Numbered from the stretch's first letter, positions 25,295 through 34,005 are shown. The stretch is DNA of 64,000 nucleotides from Actinomycetes bacterium (GCA_025934435.1 JAICYB010000002.1:1-64000); one strand, 5' to 3'. Numbers and translations are program-made. Notes: generated from the letters alone by a model not told the origin.

Positions 25295-26611
25295 ATGACC
25301 GCAGAGCAAAGCGACGGCGCTCGCTGGCGCGTGCGCGACGTCATGTTCTGGATCTTCTTCGTCGCATACACCGTCGGGGGGATCCTCGTCCTCGCGCAGG
25401 GCGTCGGCGGGATCTGGGCGCATCTGTCCAAACCCTTCCTCGCAAGCCTCCAGCTGAAGGAGCTCGGGACCGGTTACGGCGCGCGGATCGCGAGCCGGAT
25501 GGCCCGAGCGTCATTCCAGCTGCCGTCGCCGCTCAGCATCGCGTTCGGATATGCATTCAGCTTCTTCAACATCGTCCTTGCACTCGGACTGCTCTGGCTG
25601 CGGGGACGGGACCGCACCGCACGCCTGCTCGCGATCGGCATGGTCGGCACGGCCGGGGTGTTCAACCTCGCGGCGCAGAGCGCGTACGAATCGCTTCCGC
25701 TCCTCGGATGGGAGTCCGTCGCGCAGACGGGAGCCGCGGTCGTCGCCGCGTTGACCTACGCCTTCGCCCTCGTGCTGTTCGCCGACGGACATCTCGTCCC
25801 GCGCTGGAGGTCGTGGGCGCTCGCGGTTCTGTACGCGCCGTTCGTCGCGATCATCGTCGCCCTCGCGCTACGGATGCAGGAAGCCACGAGACCACTCGCG
25901 ATCCTGATCTTCTTCGGTCTCGCCGTCCCGATCGCCGGCGCGGCGGCGCAGGCTTACCGCTTCCGCCGTGCGACAACACAGGTCGAATACGCTCAAGCGC
26001 GTCTGTTGTTCTGGGCACTCGTACCGTCGATCGGGATCGGTGCGTGGTTCGTCACGACGCAGGGCTCGCACCTGATCGCGACGGCGGCGCAGACGGCCGG
26101 ACGAGGCATCGCTCCGGACCTCACCGCGCTCCGCATCTTCATGCCGGTCTTCCTGCTCGTTCCCATCGCGTTGTTCGCGGGTCTCGTCCGCTTCCGCCTG
26201 TGGGACATCGACAGGGTCGTGAACCGCACGGTCGTTTACGGACTCGTGACGGGAGCATCGCTCGGTCTGTACTTCGCCGTCCTCGTCCTCTTCCATCGGC
26301 TCATCCCGATCAAGGGCGATTTCTCGGTCGCGGTTTCGACGATCGGCGCGATGAGCGCATTCATCCCGTTGCGGCGCCGCATCCAGGACTTCATCGACCG
26401 CCGCTTCTACCGGCAGCGCTACGACGCGCAGCAGACCATCGAAACCTTCAGCTCGCGCCTGCGCGACCAGCTCGATCTCGAAGCACTCGCCTTCGAGCTG
26501 CGCGGCGCAACGGTGCGGACGATGCAACCGAGCCATGTCACGTTGCTGCTGAAGGGTGACGGGGGGACCATGGAGTGGCAGTGGACGTACAGGGGCAGGC
26601 CCCGGGAGTGA
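25295..26611 (+). CDS. Polytopic membrane sensor half-protein (7TM-type, lacks kinase domain)
   Basis: 438 aa. About ten hydrophobic segments (residues 15-360), then a short cytoplasmic tail RRRIQDFIDRRFYRQRYDAQ, TIETFSSRLRDQLDLEAL, TMQPSHVTLLL. In larger actinobacterial and chloroflexal sensors this same tail leads into a GAF domain and then a histidine-kinase or SpoIIE output, but here the chain stops. So it looks like the sensor half of a two-part receptor. The start at 25295 follows TAAGGAG. It overlaps the next gene, a paralogue, by up to 37 bp. Ligand unknown; the upstream copper lipoproteins are candidate inputs. Confidence 0.75.
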   Translation: MTAEQSDGARWRVRDVMFWIFFVAYTVGGILVLAQGVGGIWAHLSKPFLASLQLKELGTGYGARIASRMARASFQLPSPLSIAFGYAFSFFNIVLALGLLWLRGRDRTARLLAIGMVGTAGVFNLAAQSAYESLPLLGWESVAQTGAAVVAALTYAFALVLFADGHLVPRWRSWALAVLYAPFVAIIVALALRMQEATRPLAILIFFGLAVPIAGAAAQAYRFRRATTQVEYAQARLLFWALVPSIGIGAWFVTTQGSHLIATAAQTAGRGIAPDLTALRIFMPVFLLVPIALFAGLVRFRLWDIDRVVNRTVVYGLVTGASLGLYFAVLVLFHRLIPIKGDFSVAVSTIGAMSAFIPLRRRIQDFIDRRFYRQRYDAQQTIETFSSRLRDQLDLEALAFELRGATVRTMQPSHVTLLLKGDGGTMEWQWTYRGRPRE

Positions 26612-27825
26612 TCAAGCGGCGCTACGAAGTGCTCGCGTGGAGCGTCTTCGCCCTCTGCATCGCGCTTGCGCTCGGGGCCGCCATCCTGGGCTCCCTCGCG
26701 ACCGCGTCGAAAGACGTCCAGCAGTTCGGCGCGGAGAACTGGATCGGGCAGCTTGCCTTTGTCCTTCCCTTGCTCTCGCTCCCCTTCATCGGCGGATTCC
26801 TCGCCGGCCGTGTCCCGCGGAACCCCATCGGGTGGCTGCTTCTGGCGTCGGGCCTGTGCTGGATGACAACCGCGTTCCACGACGCATATTTGGCCTACGG
26901 CGAGCACCTGATCCACCGTCCGCCGCCCTTCGTGGACTACCTCGCGCTCACCGGATGGGTCCCCGGTGTCACGCTCATCACCGTCTTCACGTTGCTGCTC
27001 TTCCCGAACGGGACGCTACCCTCGCGGCGGTGGCGTCCGGTCTTTTGGACCGCCATCATCGCCCTGGCGACCGCGACCCTCATCACAGACATCACGCCGA
27101 ACGCGCCAAACCAACCGCTCGTCGGCATACCGCCGATCCTGCATCCACTCGAACACATCGCCGCAAAGCTCGGGTTCGTTCCGGTTCTCATCCCCTTGTT
27201 CCTTCTCGTCGCGGGTGCGTCGCTCATCGTTCGGTTCCGCCGGGCCGCCGCTGACGATCGCGCGAAGCTCAAATGGATCGCGTTCGGAGGGCTCGTCGCG
27301 GTGATCTATTTCGCCTTCACCGTGGGCATGTCCGTCTTCTTCGACAAGCCGGGGAACCCATTGGGTACGTTCGTGCACGTCCTGCAGAGCGGGGTGTTCT
27401 TCGCCCTCGCGGCGATCCCGATCACGATCGGGTTCGCCGTCCTGCGCTACCGGCTCTACGAGATCGACCGCATCATCAGCCGGACGCTCTCCTACGCCGG
27501 AGTCAGCATCGTCCTCGCGGCGGTGTACGTCGGCGTCGTCCTCCTGCCGACGAGCGTGCTCGGCAGCGGACATGCGGCGCCACCATGGCTCGTCGCCGCG
27601 GGGACGCTCGTGGTCGCCGTCCTGTTCAGTCCGGTGAGGACGAAGCTCCAAGGCGCGGTCGATCACCGCTTCAACCGGCGGCGGTACGACGCGGCGCGCG
27701 TGCTCGAGGAGTTCGGCATCCGCCTCCGGGAGCACATCGACCTGGACGAGCTCCGTCCGGCCCTCGAAGACGTCATCGAGCGGACGATGCAGCCCGCGAC
27801 GGTCCGCCTGTGGCTCGCGCCGTAA
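26575..27825 (+). CDS. Second polytopic membrane sensor half-protein
   Basis: 416 aa, paralogous to its upstream neighbour: many membrane segments followed by LRYRLYEIDRIISRTLSYAG, the motif VDHRFNRRRYDAARVLEEF, and the end ERTMQPATVRLWLAP. The chain ends exactly where related one-piece sensors continue into a GAF domain, and the next gene begins with that GAF domain, so the two probably work as one split receptor. GTG 26575 has a GGGGGGA site 7 bases upstream; a GTG at 26608 overlapping the previous stop (GTGA) is an alternative that removes 11 residues. Confidence 0.75.
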   Translation: MAVDVQGQAPGVIKRRYEVLAWSVFALCIALALGAAILGSLATASKDVQQFGAENWIGQLAFVLPLLSLPFIGGFLAGRVPRNPIGWLLLASGLCWMTTAFHDAYLAYGEHLIHRPPPFVDYLALTGWVPGVTLITVFTLLLFPNGTLPSRRWRPVFWTAIIALATATLITDITPNAPNQPLVGIPPILHPLEHIAAKLGFVPVLIPLFLLVAGASLIVRFRRAAADDRAKLKWIAFGGLVAVIYFAFTVGMSVFFDKPGNPLGTFVHVLQSGVFFALAAIPITIGFAVLRYRLYEIDRIISRTLSYAGVSIVLAAVYVGVVLLPTSVLGSGHAAPPWLVAAGTLVVAVLFSPVRTKLQGAVDHRFNRRRYDAARVLEEFGIRLREHIDLDELRPALEDVIERTMQPATVRLWLAP

Positions 27826-27863
27826 CGGTCTCGTGACGGTGGCACGGTTAGATAGGGGTCGAT

Positions 27864-29441
27864 ATGAGGACACGTAGCGGACGTCGCCGAAAGGCCCGCG
27901 TGGAACGGGAGCCGGAGGTCACGGCCCCGCCCGCCGCCGTCGAGCCGGTCGCGTTCGAGCTCTCCCCGACCGATCCGCTGATGCACTACCTCCAGCAGGC
28001 CGGCGGACCGGTCGAGATCGACAAGCTGAAGCTCGACTCCCCGGGACTCGAACAGATGCGGAAGGCGGACGTGGCGCTCGTCGTACCCCTCGTCAGCCAG
28101 GGTGAGCTCATCGGCGTGCTCTCGCTCGGCCCCCGCCTGTCCGAGCAGCAGTACTCGGCGGACGACCGCAAGCTCCTCGAGAACCTCGCATCGACGGCCG
28201 CGCCGGCGCTCCGCGTCGCGCAACTCGTTCGGGAAGAAGAAGCGAACATCCAAGCGCGCGAGCGTTACCAGCAAGAGCTGCGCATCGCGCACCTCATCCA
28301 GCAGAACTTCCTCCCACGCGAGCAGCCGGACATCGCCGGGTGGACGCTGTCCGCCTTCTACCGCTCGGCGCGCGAGGTCGGCGGCGACTTCTACGACTTC
28401 ATCGAACTCGACAACGGACGTATCGGCGTCGTCATCGGCGACGTCACCGACAAAGGCGTGCCGGCCGCGCTGATGATGGCGTCCACGCGAAGTGTTCTGC
28501 GATCGGTGGCCGCGCGCTTCGATTCACCGGGAACCGTTCTCGAGCACGCGAACGAACTGCTCTGCCCGGACATGCCGCCGAAGATGTTCGTCACGTGCCT
28601 GTACGCGATCCTCGAGCCTCATTCGGGAAAGCTCGTCTACGCGAACGCCGGACACAACGTCCCGTACCGTCGCCGCATCGACTGTGTCGACGAGCTGAAA
28701 GCGCGCGGCATGCCGCTCGGTCTGCTCCCGGGCTCGAAGTACGAAGAGAAGGACGTGATGATCTCGCCGGGCGAGATCGTCCTGTTCTCGAGCGACGGGA
28801 TCGCCGAAGCGCACAGCACGGACGGTGAGATGTTCGGCTGCCCGCGCATCATCGACGTCGTCACGCACCACGCGTCGTCCGCCGATCTCCGCAACGAGGT
28901 GCTCGATTCGCTCCACGCGTTCACGGGGGCCGAGTGGGACCAGGAGGACGACATCACGATGGTCGTCTTGGACCGGCTCCCCTACGACGCGTCCGACTTC
29001 GCGGCGAGCGGCGAAGAGCGCCTCGCGACCTTTGAGATCGCGAGCGAAACGGGCAACGAGCGCGCGGCGATGCAGCGCGTTGTCGAGGTCGTCGAGGGGC
29101 TCGGCATCGATCCGACGAGGCTCGACAAGCTGAAGACGGCCGTCGCCGAAGCAACGATGAACGCGATCGAGCACGGCAACCACAACGATCCCGATCTGCC
29201 GGTGACGATCGAAGTGACGAAGCGACCGCGCGAGCTCCGCGTCGCGATCACCGATCACGGTGGCGGCGCGCAGATACCGGACGAAACCGCGCCGGACATC
29301 GACGCGAAGCTCCGCGGCGAGCAAACGCCGCGTGGATGGGGGCTGTTCCTGATCAAGAACATGGTCGACGACATGATCGTGACCTCCGACGAAGTGCATC
29401 ACACGGTCACGCTCGTCTTCAGCCTGGGGGGAGAGAGCTGA
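27864..29441 (+). CDS. GAF, PP2C (SpoIIE/RsbU) phosphatase and anti-sigma kinase domains in one protein
   Basis: 525 aa, soluble. GAF-like domain (about 35-120: VALVVPLVSQGELIGVLSLG), coiled linker with IAHLIQQNFLPREQPDIAGW, SpoIIE-type phosphatase (about 155-370; metal motifs REVGGDFYDF, IGDVTDKGVPAALMM, SSDGIAEAHS, DDITMVVLDR), and C-terminal HATPase_c (about 390-520; N-box VAEATMNAIEHGN, ITDHGGG, GWGLFLIKNMVDD). It combines both opposing activities of partner switching: dephosphorylation of a STAS antagonist and its phosphorylation or sigma binding. The next two genes encode STAS proteins, the likely substrates. Confidence 0.92.
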   Translation: MRTRSGRRRKARVEREPEVTAPPAAVEPVAFELSPTDPLMHYLQQAGGPVEIDKLKLDSPGLEQMRKADVALVVPLVSQGELIGVLSLGPRLSEQQYSADDRKLLENLASTAAPALRVAQLVREEEANIQARERYQQELRIAHLIQQNFLPREQPDIAGWTLSAFYRSAREVGGDFYDFIELDNGRIGVVIGDVTDKGVPAALMMASTRSVLRSVAARFDSPGTVLEHANELLCPDMPPKMFVTCLYAILEPHSGKLVYANAGHNVPYRRRIDCVDELKARGMPLGLLPGSKYEEKDVMISPGEIVLFSSDGIAEAHSTDGEMFGCPRIIDVVTHHASSADLRNEVLDSLHAFTGAEWDQEDDITMVVLDRLPYDASDFAASGEERLATFEIASETGNERAAMQRVVEVVEGLGIDPTRLDKLKTAVAEATMNAIEHGNHNDPDLPVTIEVTKRPRELRVAITDHGGGAQIPDETAPDIDAKLRGEQTPRGWGLFLIKNMVDDMIVTSDEVHHTVTLVFSLGGES

Positions 29442-29785
29442 TGGACTTTTCGGCGGATGTGCGCCAGATCGACGGACTCGCGGTCATCGATCTGCACGGC
29501 GAGATCATGGCCGGAGCGGACGATGCCCTCACGAGCGGATTCGTCCGAGCGACGACGGGGAACACCGGTCCCGTGCTGCTCAATTTCGCGGACGTCTCGT
29601 ACATCAATTCGACGGGCATCGCGCTCATCGTGGGGCTACTCGCGGAAGCGCGCGCGTCGGACCGCCGGATCCTCGTGTCGGGACTCACGGATCACTACAA
29701 GGACATCTTCGAGATCACGCGGATATCGGACTTCGTGACGATGTGCGACGACGAAGAGTCCGCAGCTGCCGCGGCCAAAGCGTAA
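29441..29785 (+). CDS. STAS-domain anti-sigma factor antagonist, first of two
   Basis: 114 aa. Complete STAS domain: LAVIDLHGEIMAGADDAL, VLLNFADVSYINSTGIALIVGLL with the probable phospho-serine in NSTG, and LTDHYKDIFEITRISDFV. The ATG overlaps the upstream stop (TGATG), coupling it to the phosphatase/kinase gene. It differs enough from the following STAS protein that they may respond to different partners. Confidence 0.9.
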   Translation: MDFSADVRQIDGLAVIDLHGEIMAGADDALTSGFVRATTGNTGPVLLNFADVSYINSTGIALIVGLLAEARASDRRILVSGLTDHYKDIFEITRISDFVTMCDDEESAAAAAKA

Positions 29786-29799
29786 TCAAGGAGGTTGGG

Positions 29800-30147
29800 A
29801 TGCCAAATGCGTTGACCCTCGATGTCCGTCAACCCGGTTCGAGCACCGCGGTGCTCGATGTCCAGGGTGACATCACGGCCGACTCCGAGAAGCCGCTCAT
29901 GGAGGCCTACGCGGAAGCCGGCTCCGCGAAAGCGATCGTGCTGAACTTCTCCGGTCTCGAATACATGAACAGCGGCGGGATCGGACTGCTCGTGACGCTG
30001 CTCGTGCGCGCGAATCGCGCCAAGCAGAAGTTGCTCGCGTTCGGTCTCACCGAGCACTACCGCCAGATCTTCGAACTGACACGGATCGACGAAGCGATCG
30101 AGATCTTCGGCTCAGAGGACGAAGCACTCCAAGCAGCATCGAAGTAG
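29800..30147 (+). CDS. STAS-domain anti-sigma factor antagonist, second of two
   Basis: 115 aa. STAS domain with STAVLDVQGDITADSEKPL, IVLNFSGLEYMNSGGIGLLVTLL (phospho-serine in NSGG) and LTEHYRQIFELTRIDEAIEIF. An ideal AAGGAGG site lies 5 bases before ATG 29800. Two antagonists beside one phosphatase suggest either an integrating stressosome-like arrangement or two target anti-sigma factors. Confidence 0.9.
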   Translation: MPNALTLDVRQPGSSTAVLDVQGDITADSEKPLMEAYAEAGSAKAIVLNFSGLEYMNSGGIGLLVTLLVRANRAKQKLLAFGLTEHYRQIFELTRIDEAIEIFGSEDEALQAASK

Positions 30148-30161
30148 GTAAGGAGGCACCG

Positions 30162-30896
30162 ATGACCACGCAAGAACCGACCAACGCCGAGAACTGGGCG
30201 AAGCCCGTCGACTCCCTCCACATCGCGCACGATCTGCCCGACCATGCCATCAACCTGAACGTCGAGGGCAAGCGCGTCGCCTCGATGACGAGCGGCTTCG
30301 GGAAGATGTGGCAGAAGACATACCGCGTCCGCCTCGACGGCGCGCGCGTCGCGCCCCAGCAGGTCGTGAAGGTGTGGAAAGAGCACTTCCCCGAGTTCTG
30401 GCAGAAGGGACAGCACTTCTTCGGCCCGATGGCTTCGATCTCGCCGGGGGACGTCGCACTCATCAATGTGAAGACGGGCGGCGTCAAGCTCTCGACCGGG
30501 ATCCTCGTGCTGTACGCCGACGACGTGTCGTTCAGCTTCATGACGCCGGAAGGGCACATGTTCACCGGCATGATCACGTTCAGCGCGCGCGAGCTCGAAG
30601 ACGGGGTCACGCAAGCCGAGATCGTTGCGCTCGTTCGCGCGCAAGACCCGATCTACGAGCTCGGCATGATGACGATGGGCAGCGGCGCGGAAGACCGTCA
30701 GTGGCTGCACGTGCTCCGTTCACTCGCCGCACACTTCGGAGTCGAAGGAAAACCGACACTCGAGAAGATCTGCGTCGACCGCAAACGTCAGTGGAAGCGT
30801 TTCGGCAACGTCCGTCGCTCGGCAGCGATCCGGACGGTCTTCTATTCGGTGACACGACCGCTGCGGCGCAAAGAGAAAACGCGCGCGAGTGCCTGA
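30162..30896 (+). CDS. Conserved protein of unknown function, 244 aa
   Basis: Soluble alpha/beta protein without signal peptide. Notable segments are TSGFGKMWQKTYRVRL, KVWKEHFPEFWQKG, VLYADDVSFSFMTPEGHMF and DRQWLHVLRSLAAHFGV. The middle part resembles SRPBCC/DUF1990-like lipid-binding folds in feel, but I cannot assign it with confidence. It has an AAGGAGG site and follows the STAS gene by 14 bp; its end overlaps the FAD oxidoreductase gene by 8 bp, which hints that it works with that enzyme, for example by presenting a hydrophobic substrate. That link is inference. Confidence 0.6.
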   Translation: MTTQEPTNAENWAKPVDSLHIAHDLPDHAINLNVEGKRVASMTSGFGKMWQKTYRVRLDGARVAPQQVVKVWKEHFPEFWQKGQHFFGPMASISPGDVALINVKTGGVKLSTGILVLYADDVSFSFMTPEGHMFTGMITFSARELEDGVTQAEIVALVRAQDPIYELGMMTMGSGAEDRQWLHVLRSLAAHFGVEGKPTLEKICVDRKRQWKRFGNVRRSAAIRTVFYSVTRPLRRKEKTRASA

Positions 30897-32301
30897 CGCG
30901 GTAGTCGTTGGCGCGGGCCCGAACGGGCTCGCCGCGGCGATCGAGATCGCGCGTGCCGGGCGGTCCGTCCTCGTTATCGAGGGGGCCGACATGGTCGGCG
31001 GCGGTTCGCGCACGGCGGAGCTGACCCTGCCGGGGTTCCGTCACGACGTCTGCTCGGCGATCCATCCGATGGGACTCGCGTCGCCGTTCTTCCGCACGTT
31101 GCCTCTCGAGGCGCACGGCCTGCAGTGGATCCAGCCGGACATCCAGCTCGCGCACCCGCTCGACGACGGTGACGCCGTCGTCGTCCTGCGCTCGGTCGAG
31201 GCGACGGCCGACAACCTCGGCGTCGATTCGAAGCGCTACCGGGCGTTCATGGGCTACCTGAACGACAACGCGGAAGCGTTGATCGAGGGGTTCCTCGCAC
31301 CGCTGCTCCGCGTGCCGCGTCACCCCTTCGTGATGGGACGATTCGGACTGTCCGGCCTGCGTTCGGCCGACAAGCTCCTGCACGCGCGCTTCGAGGGACA
31401 ACGAGCGCGCGCGCTGCTCGCCGGCAACGCCGCACACGCGATGCTGCCGCTCGATGCGCCGCTGACCGGTGCGTTCGCCCTCGTCTACAACGTGTTCGCC
31501 CACCACGTCGGATGGCCGATCGCCGCCGGTGGATCGCAATCGATCGCCGATGCGCTCGCGTCGTATCTGCGCAGCCTGGGTGGCGAGATCGAGACGGGAC
31601 GGAAGATCGAGCGCCTCGAGGAGCTTCCCGAGTCGCGAGTCGTCCTGCTCGACGTTGCGCCGGACGCGCTCGTCCGGATCGCCGGTTCGCATCTGCCGGA
31701 GGGATACGTCCGCAAACTGCGGCGGTTCCGGTACGGGCCCGGAGTCTTCAAGATCGACTGGGCGCTCGACGGTCCCGTCCCGTGGAAAGCTTCGCAGTGC
31801 TCGCTCGCCGGTTGCCTCCACCTGGCGGGAAGCTACGACGAGATCGCTGCCTCAGAACGAGCGGTCGCCGACGGCAAGCACCCGGACAAGCCGTGGGTGA
31901 TCTTCGCGCAGCAGTCGCAGTTCGATCCCGCGAGGGCTCCGTCCGGCAAGCAAACGGCATGGGCGTACGCGCACGTGCCGAATGGCTCGACGGTCGACAT
32001 CACCGAGGCCGTCGAGCGACAGGTCGAACGATTCGCGCCCGGCTTCCGCGACCTCGTGCTCGCGCGCTCCGTCCGGACGGCGGCCGACATGGGCGCGCAC
32101 AACCCGAATTACGTGGGCGGCGACATCTCGTCGGGGGCCGCGACGCTGCGCCAGATGATCGGACGCCCCGTCACGAGCTTTCACCCCTACGCGACGCCGA
32201 ACGAACGGCTCTTCCTCTGCTCGGCGTCGACGCCGCCCGGCCCGGGCGTGCACGGCATGTGCGGGTACTTCGCCGCTCGGACCGCGCTGAAGAAGCTTTA
32301 G
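30889..32301 (+). CDS. CrtI-like FAD-dependent oxidoreductase (phytoene desaturase family)
   Basis: 470 aa. N-terminal dinucleotide-binding motif AVVVGAGPNGLAAAIEIARAG with the following E of VLVIEGAD, and the substrate-side entry GGSRTAELTLPGFRHDVCSA typical of COG1233 amine oxidase/CrtI-type proteins. The C-terminal FAD motif is present (FLCSASTPPGPGVHGMCGYFAAR). It probably acts on a lipid or isoprenoid, as no other carotenoid gene is near. The GTG start overlaps the preceding gene by 8 bp. It is the last gene of the long operon; its stop interlocks with the convergent gene (TTAG). Confidence 0.85.
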   Translation: MPDAVVVGAGPNGLAAAIEIARAGRSVLVIEGADMVGGGSRTAELTLPGFRHDVCSAIHPMGLASPFFRTLPLEAHGLQWIQPDIQLAHPLDDGDAVVVLRSVEATADNLGVDSKRYRAFMGYLNDNAEALIEGFLAPLLRVPRHPFVMGRFGLSGLRSADKLLHARFEGQRARALLAGNAAHAMLPLDAPLTGAFALVYNVFAHHVGWPIAAGGSQSIADALASYLRSLGGEIETGRKIERLEELPESRVVLLDVAPDALVRIAGSHLPEGYVRKLRRFRYGPGVFKIDWALDGPVPWKASQCSLAGCLHLAGSYDEIAASERAVADGKHPDKPWVIFAQQSQFDPARAPSGKQTAWAYAHVPNGSTVDITEAVERQVERFAPGFRDLVLARSVRTAADMGAHNPNYVGGDISSGAATLRQMIGRPVTSFHPYATPNERLFLCSASTPPGPGVHGMCGYFAARTALKKL

Positions 32302-33023
32302 ACCGTCAGGTTCGGCGAAGCGACGAGTCCGACGCCGAGGTCCGAGTTCCCGTTCCCGCGGGAGTCGCCCGATCCCGCGTCGGAGTTCGACGAGGTGTTG
32401 GCGAGCACGACGTCCGCGCTGCCGCCGGCGGACGTAACCGCACCGACGACCTGACCGCCGACCGTGTCACCGGAGGCAACGTCCTGGTTCTGGTTCGACG
32501 TCGCCTTGTTGTCGCCTTCCTGGAGGTTCGACGCCGTCGCTGTGTTCAGGATGTCCGCGGCGCCGATGTTGGTGTTGCTGGCGTTGAGGAGTCCGACGAA
32601 AGCGTTGACGTCGTTCGAGCCGCGAGCGTCGCCCGAGCTCAGGTCCTCGTTGGTGGACGAGTTCGTCGCGTCGATCGAGAGGTTGCCGGCCGAAACCGCA
32701 CCGATGACCTGACCGCCGACGACGTCGCCGGACTTCACGGTGACGTTCTGCGTCGAGTCGAACTTGTTGTCACCCTCCTGGACGTTGCCCGCCGAGCCGT
32801 TGTTGACGACATCGCTCGAGCTCACGTTGGTGTCGCCGCCGGAGTTGTGTCCGACTTCGGCCGAGCCGCTGTTCGTGGCGCGCGCGTCACCGGACGAACC
32901 ATCGATGTTCCCGGACGAGTTCGCAGCCGTGACGCTCGAGTCGGCGCGCGCGAGGACGGCCGGGCCGAAGGCGATCAGGGCTGCGGTGGCGGCTGCGGCG
33001 ACGAGCTTCAGACGGTCTCTCAT
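32298..33023 (-). CDS. Secreted Ser/Asn/Gly-rich repeat protein
   Basis: 241 aa. Signal peptide (about 1-27, ending LARA), then two tandem imperfect repeats of about 80 residues. Each repeat contains QEGDNK, a QNV/QNQ segment, SGDxVGGQVxGAV, N-rich stretch, and SSGDARG or GSGDSRG. The composition (Ser, Asn, Gly, Asp, no Cys) suggests a beta-solenoid or amyloid-like adhesin or a matrix protein. No family recognised. A GAGGGA site lies before the ATG. Convergent with the oxidoreductase gene; a hairpin of operator type lies upstream. Confidence 0.75.
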   Translation of the reverse strand: MRDRLKLVAAAATAALIAFGPAVLARADSSVTAANSSGNIDGSSGDARATNSGSAEVGHNSGGDTNVSSSDVVNNGSAGNVQEGDNKFDSTQNVTVKSGDVVGGQVIGAVSAGNLSIDATNSSTNEDLSSGDARGSNDVNAFVGLLNASNTNIGAADILNTATASNLQEGDNKATSNQNQDVASGDTVGGQVVGAVTSAGGSADVVLANTSSNSDAGSGDSRGNGNSDLGVGLVASPNLTV

Positions 33024-33288
33024 CGGGTCCCTCTGTCCTGTCCGTTGAAATATGTCAAAAGGATGACGGAAGCAATATATCCGTCAACTGGACCCGATGG
33101 GTGTGAACTAACGCGCGGCTTGGAGGGCGTCGAGAAGTGGGTCGTGACCTGCGACTCTTCCTTCCGGGATCGCCCAGGATGTCGGGCACGAGTCGTTCGC
33201 GCAAGCGCCGACCGGGGATGGACGACGCGGTCGCGACAGCGCTGACGAGCAGCCCCCAGCTGTCAGATCATTCGACGGGAACGCTACT
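33024..33288. other. Intergenic region with TGACGGA/TCCGTCA hairpin
   Basis: 265 bp without a convincing gene, between the repeat protein and the methyltransferase gene end. TGACGGA (33064-33070) and TCCGTCA (33080-33086) form a perfect 7-bp inverted repeat around an AT-rich 9-base loop, within the probable promoter region of the repeat protein. TTGAC-like hexamers occur on the minus strand there, but no clear -10 at standard spacing. Confidence 0.5.
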
Positions 33289-34005
33289 TCAGTGACGACG
33301 TTCCGGTATCGGAGTCAGATCCACCGTCACGTCGATGGCAACCTCATACGAGAGGGTCTCGTACTCGGGTGGTCCGTCCGTCACTCGGCAGTGAAGGGCC
33401 GCGCGCTCACCCCACGTGTCGGTTATCTCCGCGTCGAAACCGCTCGACGCGCACCAGTCGAGCAGCGTGTCCGCGGTGGGGACGAACCAGTTCGACGAGT
33501 CGTCGCCGTACTCGCGACGCCGGAAGAACTTCGCCGTGCCGGGTGGTCCGTCCGCCACGGCTGTTTCGATGAAGACTTCGCCGGACGAAACCCTACGTAC
33601 CGCATCGAGTCCGAGGAGCGGATGGCGCAGGTGATACAGGACGCCGAAGAACGCGACGACGTCGAAGGGCTCTTCGAAGATCGTCGGTAGTTCGTACGCC
33701 GAAGCGCGGACGAACTGCGCGTTCGATCCGAAGTGTTCCGCCAAACGATCGAAGCCGAAGTGATCCGTCGGGTAGATGTCGACGGCGACGACGCGTGCCG
33801 CCCCGCGACGTTCGGCCTCGAAGGCGAGACCGCCGTTGCACGTGCCGATATCGAGGACCGACTTGCCGGTGAGGTCCGTCGGGAAGCGCGCCCGGCGCAT
33901 GAGATCGAGCGTGTCCGCGACGCCGGGCGAAACGACTCCCGGCGCAAGCTCCAGCCTCTGATACCAGATGAACGGTGCGTCGTCCGCGAGCTGCTGCGCG
34001 GTCAG
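33289..34005 (-). CDS. SAM-dependent methyltransferase (CmoB/DUF1698-like)
   Basis: 238 aa. N-terminal WYQRLELAPGVVSPG segment followed by a Rossmann methyltransferase: motif I SVLDIGTCNGGLAFEAERRGA, acidic VVAVDIYP, and later FDVVAFFGVLYHLRHPLLGLD. The layout resembles CmoB-type carboxymethyl/methyl transferases, but the substrate is unknown. The start is a problem: no ATG, GTG or TTG lies between the end of purH and the conserved N-terminus. CTG at 34005, overlapping the purH stop as CTGA, is the best candidate. A start deep inside purH (ATG at 34116) would add an Arg-rich extension and is unlikely. Confidence 0.8.
   Translation of the reverse strand: MTAQQLADDAPFIWYQRLELAPGVVSPGVADTLDLMRRARFPTDLTGKSVLDIGTCNGGLAFEAERRGAARVVAVDIYPTDHFGFDRLAEHFGSNAQFVRASAYELPTIFEEPFDVVAFFGVLYHLRHPLLGLDAVRRVSSGEVFIETAVADGPPGTAKFFRRREYGDDSSNWFVPTADTLLDWCASSGFDAEITDTWGERAALHCRVTDGPPEYETLSYEVAIDVTVDLTPIPERRH

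Noticed and set aside
27826-27863. Frameshift or nonsense mutation joining the second sensor to the GAF-PP2C gene
   Set aside because: The 38-bp gap has a ribosome site and a new ATG, and the upstream paralogue ends at the same point, so a stable split is more likely.
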